A stretch of DNA of 64,000 nucleotides from Forficula auricularia (taxonomy: Eukaryota; Arthropoda; Insecta; Dermaptera; Forficulidae), in assembly GCA_024734495.1 (NCBI GenBank), contig JALMQS010000187.1, positions 20,282,871-20,346,870 of the forward strand. The letters are read 5' to 3'. Position 1 is the stretch's first letter; each line of letters starts with the position of its first letter. A program made the position numbers and the translations under genes. This document shows, piece by piece, positions 32,878-45,110 of the stretch. Below the pieces are notes generated by a model. The model saw nothing but the letters and a program-made list of their open reading frames with translations. It was not told the DNA's origin and did no database searches.

Positions 32878-32945
32878 GCGATGAGCCGGGTTTGAACCTG
32901 GGCTTGCTGATTCGTAGGCAAGAAACCTACCAACTCGTCAACCTG
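32878..32945 (-). repeat. tRNA-like module
   Basis: On the minus strand 'gacgagttggtagg' resembles an A box and 'ggttcaaaccc' is a good B box, about 40 bases apart. The arms do not close into a convincing tRNA, so a SINE head is more likely. Confidence 0.5.
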
Positions 32946-33109
32946 AATCAATAATAATTTATTATTAAAATGTATTAATGTATAAAAGCAATATAAAATC
33001 ATTAATTTTTATAGAATTTTACAGAATAGGAATTTCAGAATATCTCTGAAGATAAATCGTCTGTATATATTAATCAGATTAAATGCATATTGCAGATTGC
33101 AAGATACAA

Positions 33110-33285
33110 CAAGTGGAGGGCTCGGTGGTCCGGTACGACACCCAGTTGGTTTAGTCTGGTCACCGAGAGGTTAATAAAGGCTCTCGTAAAACAAACAGGC
33201 TGTCATCTTGTGGCCTCGCTAATCGAATCCAGAAGCCAGCTGCCTCATTAGCTACCATTCGCTGCCCGGCTGATACAACTTAACA
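33110..33285 (-). repeat. possible tRNA-like module
   Basis: On the minus strand 'aatggtagctaatgaggc' (A box-like) precedes 'ggattcgattagc' (B box-like). The upstream GC-rich segment 'gggctcggtggtccggtac' is not recognised. Confidence 0.35.
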
Positions 33286-33635
33286 AAAATAATCCTTCCT
33301 CCTCGGTTAACAGCATATGCATAACAAATATGCGCTAATTGTATAAAAAATTTATTTCGAATCATTAAGGATTTCCTTACAAATTTATTAATAATACAAT
33401 TATAGTGAAATAAATAATATAATAGATTTTTATTAATGAAATTCATCAATCACGGAAGAACGTGATCTACTAAATTCGTGTTATTATTAATAATTTTTAT
33501 TTTTGTTATATTTCAGAAGGGTTAAATTCACTCTCATCAGTAATTGAACCTGAGTACCAAAAAGATATCCGGGCCAATTTTGCTAGTCTGTGAATGATTC
33601 TAAATTTAAACGCATAGACATATAGTATAATATAC

Positions 33636-34120
33636 CGACTTAGGTCGACCTTCATCTATCAAATTTCCTAATGAAATTAATATTTTGATAATATAATGTA
33701 TTAATAAAAAAAACAATGTCGACATCCAATTTCGCTGCATAGCTATTTTATTTAATTTATTAGATTTATTTATTATTTATTTATTTATTTTAATTATCTA
33801 CATTTTCATATATAACAATAAAGGAAACTATAATTACAAAATACTAATTCGAAGTTACCTGTTGATATCCTGTCTACCTGGACATATGCAGGGAAAAATA
33901 TGGTGACCCAACTTTGACATTTTATATACATATTTTACTCTCGATTGGTAATATATTTATCCGGAAACTCGATAACTACATTTATGTAATAAAATTTACA
34001 ACATTATTTTTTTATTAAAGTCCACCCTATCAAGTTTTGATTATTAATACATTATATTATTAAAATACTAATTTGATTAGGAAAATCGATAGGTGAAGGT
34101 GTGTTGACCTAAGTCGAGAT
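33636..34120. mobile_element. inverted-repeat element, ~75 bp arms
   Basis: The left arm from 'ccgacttaggtcgacctt' is inverted at the right end ('gttgacctaagtcg'). The ~330 bp interior is AT-rich without ORFs. Target duplication is not evident, so the class is open. Confidence 0.65.
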
Positions 34121-34214
34121 CTTAGACTAATACCTAATAATTTAAATAAAGATTAGAGAGTATTTCGAAAAGTTAATTTCTCCAAAACTGAATAAGCAAT
34201 GAAATTATTTTAAA

Positions 34215-34460
34215 ATTAAAAAGATTTTGTTTTTCCAAAAGTAGCAGAGTTGTTGATTCATAAAGAGAAATCAATGATGTTGTCCTCTGTTTGATACAAA
34301 TAAGTTGGTATTCATTTGTTGAGTGGCCTGCTTACGATTACGAGAAAACAAATTTACCTAAATCCATTCAGATATTTGAACCAAAGATCAAATATTTATA
34401 AAGACTGTTGACGAAGGTCAACCCTTCGAAACTATAGTGTCAGACAAATAAATAAATTCA
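34215..34460 (+). mobile_element. family B element, decayed, with mutated hammerhead
   Basis: It begins with 'gtagcagagttgttgattca' as in family B, and near 34404-34440 carries CUGUUGA, stem II GAAGG/CCUUC and GAAACUAUAGUG. The core and the cleavage triplet are both mutated. Confidence 0.6.
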
Positions 34461-34599
34461 ATTCTCTCCTCTCACCTACGTATAGAGAGGGGATTTCGAA
34501 ACGAGCTAGAGTTTTGAATTGGTTCGATCAAATTACGATGGGAAACCGATTACTTACATCATATGTTACCTTTGTCTTATTTTAATATACAGAGTAAGT

Positions 34600-35046
34600 C
34601 GAGGGGTGATCCGCGATTGGGAAGTAGGTGTACACCTCTTTGGAAGTATTTTGGAAGTACTTGGAAATATTTGGAAGTACTGGGAAGGGGAAGACCCAGA
34701 TTAGAATATTTCAACCAAATAATTGGGGATATGGGATGCCAGACATTTAGAGAGGTCAAACAGCTGGCGGGGGACAGAGTCGACTGGAGACGGATTGTTG
34801 CATCAAACCAGTCTTAGGACTGTATACTCAATGATGATGACGTGGAAATATTTGAAAGTACTTGGAAACATTTGGAAGTATTTGGGAAACTTTGGAAGTA
34901 CTTGGAAATATTTGGAAGGCATGGAAATATTTGGAAGTACTTGAAAATATTTGGAATTACTTGGCAATATTTGGAATTACTTGGAAATATTTGGAAGTAC
35001 AAGTGGAAGTAGGTGTACAGTATATTAGGTTTCGGTTCACCCCTCG
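34600..35046. mobile_element. MITE family M, copy 2, with expanded minisatellite
   Basis: Ends are CGAGGGGTGATCCGCG and CGGTTCACCCCTCG (inverted). GAGTAAGT is duplicated at 34592-34599 and 35047-35054. The interior is a ~22 bp tandem repeat of the type 'ggaagtacttggaaatattt', far more expanded than in the 135 bp copy at 52271. A LINE fragment sits within it. Trp/Tyr-rich frames here are translation of the repeat. Confidence 0.9.
34682..34841 (+). pseudogene. BovB/RTE-like LINE 3' end inserted in a MITE
   Basis: The frame GRGRPRLEYFNQIIGDMGCQ continues through WRRIVASNQS and a stop, and then 'tgtatactcaatgatgatga'. The same end occurs at about 60975-61132. It splits the minisatellite of MITE family M, so it postdates the MITE insertion. 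Confidence 0.8.
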
Positions 35047-35069
35047 GAGTAAGTGTTACTGTGTGCATG

Positions 35070-35650
35070 CTGAAATAAACTGCAACGGATCGTTGCTAAA
35101 CTTTATCCAAATTCATTTGAAATATTAATATGTTCTTGAGTAAAGTACTTTAAAATATAATTTTACTAAAAACTTTATTTAACCTTTTTTGTGGTCCCCA
35201 AGGTACTTAATTAGGATATTAAATTTCATCAAAATTGGTTAAGTCATTTTCAAGATATTTAGAAAAAACTAAAAAAGTACTGAAATAAAGTACTAATGTT
35301 TGTGGACCGATATGTACCAAAAAACTAATCAGCGCTTCAGTTTGTTAAACTAATGGTAGGTTTTCAATTTCATTTCAATCAGCGCAAAGGTGTGGAAAAA
35401 ATCGTGGACGAAAAAAACGATAACACACATACATCCATCCGCACGCACTTCAAAAATAAACTGCAACGGATCCTTGCTAAACTTTATCCGAAGTCATTTG
35501 GAATATTAATATTCCCTAATGTTCCCTAAATTTAAAATTTGTTATTAATATTTGTATTTCTTTAATATTAATCAGATATCACTGACTATTTGCAGTTCAT
35601 GTTGACTTAAATTACAAATAGCCATCGATTTTCAACTAATATTACATGTG
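35070..35650 (+). repeat. interspersed repeat family H, two partial copies
   Basis: The phrase 'aataaactgcaacggatc' followed by 'ttgctaaactttatcc' occurs at 35073 and 35457. The second copy continues to 'catgttgacttaaattac', as in 22885-23010. No ORF is present. Confidence 0.6.
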
Positions 35651-36119
35651 TGTGTGTGAATGTGTATTTATAGTAAAAGCGAATATATTTTGAGGTTTCA
35701 ATAACTCAATTAATTACCAATATCTGTCTCATTAAAAAATCAATATAATTCAGGTACGTTCATTCATTTTTGGGCTATGTAAAATAATCTAATTTTTAGT
35801 TATAAATATTTTTTAATCTATATTAATTAATTTTTATCATTTTTTTTATTTAAATCTTTTATCAGTTAAATCTAGACAAGAGAATCAACAATTGAATTAG
35901 TGTGTGATTTTCATCGGTCTTTATGAGTACCACTAGTACTTTTAAACACTGCTAAATAATTAGTAATGATCAGTGAAAATCGAATAGAGTGCTTTAAACA
36001 CAGTTAAAAGTTAGTAGTAATAAGTGAAAATCGAATGGCGTGGGTTAAACAAGGTAAAATAATTAGAATACTAAGCAGATTAAAATTATCACGGAAGATA
36101 AGCTAAGAATAGCTTTCAC

Positions 36120-36430
36120 TAATTGTTCACGAAGGGTATATAAGAGTGGGGGAAATTGGCAGAATGAAAAGTGGGGAGAAGATAGGGACAGTGAGGGGGG
36201 ATAGGGACAATGTTTTGGAGAGGAGGAGATAGGGACAGTGAGTAGGGGGGAGATAGGGACAATGGGTTTGGAGTGGGGAGATGGGTAAGTATATAAGTGG
36301 GAGTGATAGGCAGATTGGAAGTGAGTATCAGCCAGTGACGGATGAAACATCAACTGTGAGTATTACAATATACCTTCTCCAACTTCATCCTACCTCTCAG
36401 CTGACTCTACACCTCAATAATAAACAACTT
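36120..36430 (+). promoter_or_regulatory. promoter-like leader before the satellite
   Basis: Two TATATAAG motifs lie at 36137-36144 and 36290-36297, separated by a G-rich repeat of 'gatagggacagtgag' type units. Downstream, 'gtgagtatt' (36356) and 'cctctcag' (about 36395) could be a short intron's ends. This is only sequence resemblance; an unrecognised LTR-like leader is another possibility. Confidence 0.25.
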
Positions 36431-39400
36431 TACATGAGTTATATTAAGGAATTTGAGATTACGAATAGGTTTTCTTATTTTATGGAGAACCAAATTCATT
36501 ATCAATGGGTAACGAGTAGGTGTGTACTTCTTTGTTCTTTTAGATAACAAAAGTACAAACCTACTTCAGGGGCATGGCATCCCTGCCCACGTGAGCTCAT
36601 GATTTTTTATCAAGAGAATCATGTCCTATCCCTAAACCTAATTAACTTCAATCCATGTTTTCACAGACCCTTATTCCTCAGGTAGTTGCTCGTCCTTCTA
36701 ATACTAACATTGAGATTATGACTAAGGTTTTCTTATTTTATGAAAAACCAAATGCTTTATCAATGGGTAACGAGTAGGTGTGTACTTCTGTTCTTTTAGA
36801 TAACAAAAGTATAAACTTACTTCAGGGCATGGCATCCCCGCCCACGTGAGCTCATGATTTTTTGATCAAGAGAATCATGTCCTATCCTAAGCCTAATCAA
36901 CTTCAATCCCTGTTTTCACAGATATTTATTCTTCAGGTAGTTACAGGTCCTCTAATACTAACATTGAGATGACGACTAAGGGTTTCTAATTTTATGAAAA
37001 ACCAAGATAATCATGTGCTATCACTAAACCTAATCAACTTCAATCCCTGTTTTCACAGATCCATATTCCTCAGGTATTTTCTTGTCCTTCTAATACTAAC
37101 ATTGAGATTACGACTAATGTTTTTCTTATTATATAAAAAAACAAAATCTTTATCAATGGTACTAGTAGGTGTGTACTTCTTTGTTCTTTTAGATAACAAA
37201 AGTACAAACCTACTTCAGGGCATGGCATCCCTGCCCACGTGAGCTCATGATTTTTTTTATCAAGAGAATCATGTCCTATCCCTAAACCTAATCAACTTCA
37301 ATCCATGTTTTCACAGATCCTTATTCCTCAGGTAGTTGCTCGTCCTTCTAATACTAACATTGAGAATCATGACTCAAGGTTTCTGCCACATGGAAAACCA
37401 AATATATTAATGGGTAACAAATAGGTTATAATTTCTTTGTTTTTGAGATAGCAAGTACAAACCTACTTCAGGGCATGGCATCCATGCCCACGTGAGCTCA
37501 AGATTTTTTATCAAGAGAATCATGTCCTATCCCTAAACCTAATTAACTTCAATTGATGTTTTCACAGTCCTTATTCTTCAGGTAGTTGCTCGTCCTTCTA
37601 ATACTAATATTGAGATTACGACTAAGGTCTTGTTATTTTATGGAAAACCAAATTCTTTGTCAATGGGTAACGAGTAGGTGTGTACTTCTTTGTTCTTTAA
37701 GATAACAAAAAGTATAAACCTACTTCAGGGCATGGCATCCCTGCCCACGTGAGCTCATGATTTTTGTATCAAGAGAATCATGTCCTATCCCTAAACCTAA
37801 TTAACTTCAATTCATGTTTTCACAGACCCTTATTCCTCAGGTAGTTGTTCGTTCTTTTAATACTAACATTGAGATTACGACTAAGGTTTTCTTATTTTAT
37901 GAGAAACCAAGATAATCATGTGATATCACTAAACCTAATCAACTTCAATCCCTGTTTTCACAGATCCTTATTCCTCAGGTATTTTCTTGTCCTTCTAATA
38001 CTAACATTGAGATTACGACTAATGTTTTCTTATTATATGAAAAACAAAATTCTTTATCAATGGGTAACGAGTAGGTGTGTACTTCTTTGTTCTTTTAGAT
38101 AACAAAAGTACAAACCTACTTCAGGGCATAGCATCCCTGCCCACGTGAGCTCATGATTTTTTTTATCAAGAGAATCATGTCCTATCCCTAAACCTAATCA
38201 ACTTCAATCCATGTTTTCACAGATCCTTATTACTCAGGTAGTTGCTCGTCCTTCTAATACTAACATTGAGATTATGACTAAGGTTTTCTTATTTTATGGA
38301 AAACCAAATTCATTATCAATGGGTAACGAGTAGGTGTGTACTTCTTTGTTCTTTTAGATAACAAAAGTACAAACCTACTTCAGGGCATGGCATCCCTGCC
38401 CACGTGAGCTCATGATTTTGTTTATCAAGAGAATCATGTCTTATCCCTAAACCTAATCAACTTCAATCCATGTTTTCACAGATCCTTATTACTCAGGTAG
38501 TTGCTCGTCCTTCTAATACTAACATTGAGATTATGACTAAGGTTTTCTTATTTTATGGAATACCAAATTCATTATCAATGGGTAACGAGTAGGTGTGTAC
38601 TTCTTTGTTCTTTTAGATAACACAAGTACAAATCCTACTCAGGGCATGACATCCCTGCCCACGTGAACTCATGATTCTTGTACCAAGAGTATCATGTCCT
38701 ATTCCCTAGTCCTTCTAATACTAACATTGATATTATGACTAAGGTTTTCTTATTTTATGGAAAACCAAATTCATTATCGATGGGTAACGAGTAGGTGTAT
38801 TTCTTTGTTCTTTTTGATAACAAAAGTACAAACCTACTTCAGGGCATGGCATCCATGCCCACGTGAGCTCACGATTTTTTATCAAGAGAATCATGTCCTA
38901 TCCCTAAACCTAATTAACTTCAATCGATGTTTTCACAGTTCGTTATTCCTCAGGTAGTTGCTCGTCCCTCTAATACTAATATTGAGATTACGACTAAGGT
39001 CTTGTTATTTTATGGAAAACCAAATTCTTTGTCAATGGGTAACGAGTAGGTGTGTACTTCTTTGTTCTTTTAGATAACAAAAGTATAAACCTACTTCAGG
39101 GCATGGCATCCCTGCCCACGTGAGTTCAGTCGATTTTTTAACAAAGAGAATCATGGCTATCCCTAAACCTAATCAACTTCAATCCATGTTTTCTACAGAT
39201 CCTGTATTCCTCAGGTAGCAGTTCGTCCTTCTAATACTAACATTGAGATTATGACTAAGGTTTTCTTATTTCATGAAAAACCAAATGCTTTATCAATGGG
39301 TAACGCGTAGGTCTGTAATTCTTTCTTCTTTCAGATAATAAAAGTAGAAACCTACTTTAGGGCATGGCATCCCTGTCCACGTGAGCTCATGATTTTTTTA

Positions 39401-42400
39401 TCAAGAGAATCATCCCTAAACCTAATCAACTTCAAACCCCGTTTTCACAGATCCTTATTCCTCAGTAGTTGCTCGTCCTTCTAATACTAACATTGAGATT
39501 ACGGCTAAGGTTTTGTTATTTTATGGAAAAACAAATTCTTTGTCAATGGGTAACGTGTAAGTGTTTACTTCTTTGTTCTTTTAGATAACAAAAGTACAAG
39601 CCTACTTCAGGGCCTAGCATCCCTGTTCACGTGAGCTCATGATTTTTTTATCAAGAGAATCATGTCCTATCCCTAAACCTAATCAACTTCAATCCAAGTT
39701 TTCACAGACCCTTATTCCTCAGGTAGTTGCTCGTCCTTCTAATACTAACATTGAGATTACGACTAAGGTTTTCTTATTTTATGAAAAACCAAATGCTTTA
39801 TCAATGGGTAACGAGTAGGTGTGTACCTCTGTTTTTTTAGATAACAAAAGTATGAACCTACTTCAGGGCATGGCATCCTTGCCCACGTGAGCTCATAGAT
39901 TTTTTTATCAAGAGAATCATGTCCTATCCCTAAACCTAATTAACTTCAATCCATGTTTTCACAGACCCTTATTCCTCAGGTAGTTGCTCGTCCTTCTAGT
40001 ACTAACATTGAGATTTACGGCCAAGGTCTTGTTATTTTAATGGAAAACCAAATTCTTTGTCAATGGGTAACAGTAGGTGTGTATTTCTTTGTTCTTTTAG
40101 ATAACAAAAGTACAAACCTACTTCAGGGCATGGCATCCCTGCCCACGTGAGCTCATGATTTTTTATCAAGAGAATCATGTCCTATCCCTAAACCTAATTA
40201 ACTTCAATCCATGTTTTCACAGACCCTTATTCCTCAGGTAGTTGCTCGTCCTTCTAATACTAACATTGAGATTACGACTAAGGTTTTCTTATTTTATGAA
40301 AAACCAAATGCTTTATCAATGGGTAACGAGTAGGTGTGTACTCTCTTGTTCTTTTAGATAACAAAAGTATAAACTTACTCTTCAGGGCATGGCATCCCCG
40401 CCCACGTGAGCTCATGATTTTTTTATCAAGAGAATCATGTCCTATCCCTAAACCTAATCAACTTCAATCCCTGTTTTCACAGATATTTATTCTTCAGGTA
40501 GTTACATGTCCTCTAATACAATAACATTGAGATGACGACTAAGGGTTTCTAATTTTATGAAAACCAAGATAATCATGTGCTATCACTAAACCTAATCAAC
40601 TTCAATCCCTGTTTTCACAGATCCATATTCCTCAGGTATTTTCTTGTCCTTCTAATACTAACATTGAGATTACGACTAATGTTTTCTTATTATATATAAA
40701 AACAAAATTCTTTATCAATGGGTAACGAGTAGGTGTGTACTTCTTTGTTCTTTTAGATAACAAAAGTACAAACCTACTATCAGGGACATGGCATCCCTGC
40801 CCACGTGAGCTCATGATTTTTTTTATCAAGAGAATATGTCTATCCCTAAACCTAATCAACTTCAATCCATGCTTTTTCACAGATCCTTATTACTCAGGTA
40901 GTTGCTCGTCCTTATAATACTAAAATTGAGATTATGAATAAGGATTTCTTATTTTATGGAAAACCAAATTCTTTATCAATGGGTAACGAGTAGGTGTGTA
41001 CTTCTTTGTTCTTTTAGATAACAAAAGTACAAACCTACTTCAGGGCATGGCATCCCTGCCCACGTGAGCTCACGATTTTTTATCAAGAGATCATGTCCTA
41101 TCCCTAAACCTAATTAACTTCAATTGATGTTTTCACAGTTCCTTATTCCTCAGGTAGTTGCTCGTCCTTCTAATACTAACATTGAGATTACGACTAAGGT
41201 CTTGTTATTTTATGGAAAACCAAATTCTTTGTCAATGGGTAACGAGTAGGTGTGTACTTCTTTGTCTTTTAAGATAACAAAAGTACAAACCTACTTCAGG
41301 GCATGGCATCCCTGCCCACGTGAGCTCATGATTTTTTTATCAAGAGAATCATGTCCTATCCCTAAACCTAATTAACTTCAATTCATGTTTTCACAGACCC
41401 TTATTCCTCAGGTAGTTGCTCGTTCTTTTAATACTAACATTGAGATTACGACCAAGGTTTTCTTATTTTATGAAAAACCAAGATAATCATGTGATATCAC
41501 TAAACCTAATCAACTTCAATCCCTGTTTTCACAGATCCTTATTCCTCAGGTATTTTCTTGTCCTCCTGACACTATAACATTGAGATTACGACTTACATGT
41601 TTTTTTATTACATGAAAAACAAAATTCTTTATCACTGGTGCACGAGTAGGTGTGCACTTCTTTAGTTCTTTTAGATAACAAAAGTACAGAAACCTACTTC
41701 AGGGCATGGGCAGTATCCCTGCCCACGTGAGCTCATGATTTTTTTTATCAAGAGAATCATGTCCTAGTCCCTGAAACCAGAATCAACTTTCAATCCATGT
41801 TTTCACAGATCCTTATTTCCGGTAGCCTCCTGTCCTTCTAATACTAACATTGAGTTTAAGGATTGTAGGTTTTTATTTTGTGGAAAACCAAATTCATTAT
41901 CAATGTAAATGAGTAGTGTGTATTGTTCTTTTAGATAACAAAAGTATAAACCTACTTCAGGGCATCCTGGCCCACGAGCTCATGATTATTATCAAGAGAA
42001 TCACAGTTCTATCCCTAAATCAATCAACTTCAATCCATGTTTTCAAGGTGATCCCTATTACTCAGGTAGTTGCTCGTCCTTCTATACTAACATTGAGATT
42101 ATGACTAAGGTTTTCTATTTTATAATTATCAAATTCATTATCATTGTACTATAGGTGTGTGTACTTTTGTTCTTCTTTAGATGTCAAAGTGTAAACCACT
42201 TCAGGGCATGACATCCCTTAGCCCATGTGAACTTTCATGATTCTTGTACTAAGAGATTGTGTCCATCTCTAGTCCTTCTATTGACAATATTGATATTGAT
42301 GGACTAAGGTTTTCTTATTTTATGGAAAACCAAATTCATTATCGATATGTCTAGGCAGGTTCATGTGTCTTTTAGATAACAAAAGTATGAATCTACTTCA

Positions 42401-44757
42401 GGCATGGCATCCTGCCCACGTGAGGTCACATGATTTTTTATCAAGAGAATCATGTCCTATCCCTAAACCTAAATTAACTTCAATCGATGTTTTCACAGTT
42501 CGTTATTCCTCTGTATGTTGCTCGTCCTCTAACACGAATATTGAGATTACGACTAAGGTCTTGTTATTTTATGGAAAACCAAATTTTTTGTTTGGGTAAC
42601 GAGTAGGTGTGTACTTCTTTTGTTCTTTTAGATAACAAAAGTAGTAACTTATCAGGCATGTTGGCATCCCTGCCCACGTGAGTCATGATTTCTTTTAACA
42701 AGAGAATGTATGGCCTATCCCTAAACCTAATCAACTTCAATCCATGCTTTCACAGATCCGTATTCCTCAGGTGACAGTTCGTCCTTCAATACTAACATTT
42801 AGATTATGACTAAGGTTTTCTTTATTTCATGAAAAACCAAATGCTTTATCAATGGGTAACGCGTAGGTCTAATTTTTCTTCTTCAGATAAATAAAAAGTA
42901 GAGAAACCTACTTTGTGGCATGCATCCCTGTCCACGGAGTCAAAGCATTTTTTATCAAGAGAATTCATCCCAATCAATCAACTTCAAACCCCGTTTTCAC
43001 AGATCCCGTCTTCAGGTAGTTGCTCGTCCTTCTAATAATTAACATTGAGATTGATGGGCTAAGGTTTTCTGGTTACGGCAAGTACTTATTGGGCTGGCAC
43101 GTGTGTGTTTACTTTTTGAGCCCTTAGATAACAAAAGTGTTGCCTACTTCAGGGCCTAGCATCCATGTTCACGTGAGCTCATGATTTTTATCAAGAGAAT
43201 CGCGTCCTATCCTCAAACCTAATTGAACTTCCCAATCCAAGCCACAGACCCTTATTCCTCAGGTAGCTGCTCGTCCTTCTGACACAAATACTGAGATTAC
43301 GACTAAGGTTTTCTTATTTTATGGAAAAACCATAAATTACCAATAAAAATTATAGTGTACTTTTGTTCTTTTTTAGATAACAAAAGGGCAGAACTTCTTC
43401 AAAGCGCGGTATCCTGCCCACGTGAGTCATGATTTTTTTACAAGAGACCATAGCCCATCCCTAAACCGGAACGTCCCAACTGGCGCTTGTTGTGATTCCC
43501 AGGTAGCAGCCTGTCCTTCTAATACGAACATTGAGATGAATAAGGGACTAAGGTTTTCTTATTTCATGAAAACCAATGCTTTATCAATGGGTAACGCAAA
43601 ATCTGTACTCTTCTTTTTTAGATAAATAAAAGTTAGAAACCTACTTGTAAGTACACACATGGCATCCCTATCCACGTGAGTTCTCATGATTTAATAAGAA
43701 GAATCAAGTGTCCTATCCCTAAACCGAATCGAACTCTAATCCCGTTTTTCACAGATCCTTATTCCTCGTGCGTAATACCAATTTAATACTAACATTGAGA
43801 TTACGATCATATTTCGTTATTTTTATGAAAAACAAATACGCTATGGTCAATGTAACGTGTATGTTTACTTTTATTCTTTTAGATAAACAAAAGTACAAGC
43901 CTACCAGGCCTCAGCATCCTCTGTTCACGGAGTTTGATTTTTTTAACAAGAATGTCTACCATCCCTAAACCTAATCATCAACTGTGTTTTCACAGATCCT
44001 TGTCTTCAGGTATGCTGTCCTTCTAATACTAATATTGAGATTACGACCTATACTTTTCAATTTTATGAAAACCTAAATGTTTATCAATGGGTAACGAGTA
44101 CGTGTGCGTACCTCTTTGTCTCCTTTAGACAGCAAGCAGTCCATTTCCAGGGCAGGCATGGCATCCCTGCCCACGGAGCCTACATTTTTATCATGATATA
44201 ACTGTCCTATCCCTAAACCTAACTAACTAATCCATGTTTTCAGATCCCTATACTGTAAGTAGTTGTTTGTCCTCTAATACTAACATTGATGACTAAGGTT
44301 TTCTTATTTTGAGGAAACCAAATTCATTACGGACGGGGTAACGAGTAGGTGTACTTCTTTTGTTCTTTTAGATAACAGTACAAACCTACTTCAGGCGCTG
44401 TATCCTCAAACAATGTGAATGCCTACATTTCTTTGATCAAGAGAATCATGTCCTATCACTAAACCTAATCAACATCAATCCATGTTTTCATAGACTCGTA
44501 TTCCTCAGGTACAAAGCCTGTCCTACACAACATTGAGATTACGACTAAGGTTTTGTTATTTTATGGAAAACAAATTTTTTGTCAATGAATAACGAGTAAG
44601 CGTTTACTTCTTTGTTCTTTTGATAACAAAAGTACAAACCTACTAGGGCCTAATGACCCGTTCATGTGAGCCGCATTTTTTTTAATAAGAGAATCATGTC
44701 CTATCCCTATCCCTAATCCTAATCAACTTCAATCCCTGTTTTTACAGATATCATTCT
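36430..44757 (+). repeat. satellite array of ~258 bp monomers
   Basis: Monomers contain 'gggtaacgagtaggtgtgta', then 'cttcagggcatggcatccct', then 'cctaaacctaatcaacttca' and 'attcctcaggtagttgctcg'. The GTGAG site at the end of 'cccac' recurs at 36591, 36846, 37239, 37492, 37749, 38145, 38404, 38663, 38863, 39120 and so on. Most steps are about 250-261 bp, with some of about 393-407 bp that carry an extra partial monomer, and one of 200. The order of long and short steps repeats in part, suggesting higher-order structure. From about 41550 onward copies diverge sharply with many small indels. Open frames here are satellite translation. Confidence 0.95.
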
Positions 44758-45110
44758 TCGAAATCGAAATGATTCGAGAGTATATTTTATTTAACTTTAT
44801 AATGGTGTCTTCCGTGTGGTAAAGGATAATTCCAAGTCCAAGTTTCCACGAGAGTTTTAGCTGAGCATGATAGCAAGAGCATCTCTGTAACAACCTTTTC
44901 TTATAAATACTGTAAATTTTTCAAGTGCCTTGATTCTAGTTTCTCAAAAAAGGATCAGTTAAATAAATATTATATTAAATATAATTTTTATACTCTGAAT
45001 AGTTCTATAAAAAATACTTTAAATTTTATTATATTATTTTACTAATAGTATTTTTTTATTTTTCCGTGGCAGGTGCTCTACCTCTCAATACGGAACATCA
45101 ATAGTTAAGT
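44758..45110 (+). repeat. satellite 3' flank, copy 1
   Basis: Non-satellite sequence follows a monomer at 'tcgaaatcgaaatg'. It recurs at 46736-47045 with landmarks 'ataaccttttctataaatac' (or close), 'taaatataattttta' and 'aaaaatactttaaatt'. The array then resumes, so the array end was duplicated as a block. Confidence 0.75.

Noticed and set aside
34519..35128. Several overlapping frames on both strands rich in W, K, Y and L
   Set aside because: They are translations of the ~22 bp minisatellite in MITE family M plus a LINE tail.
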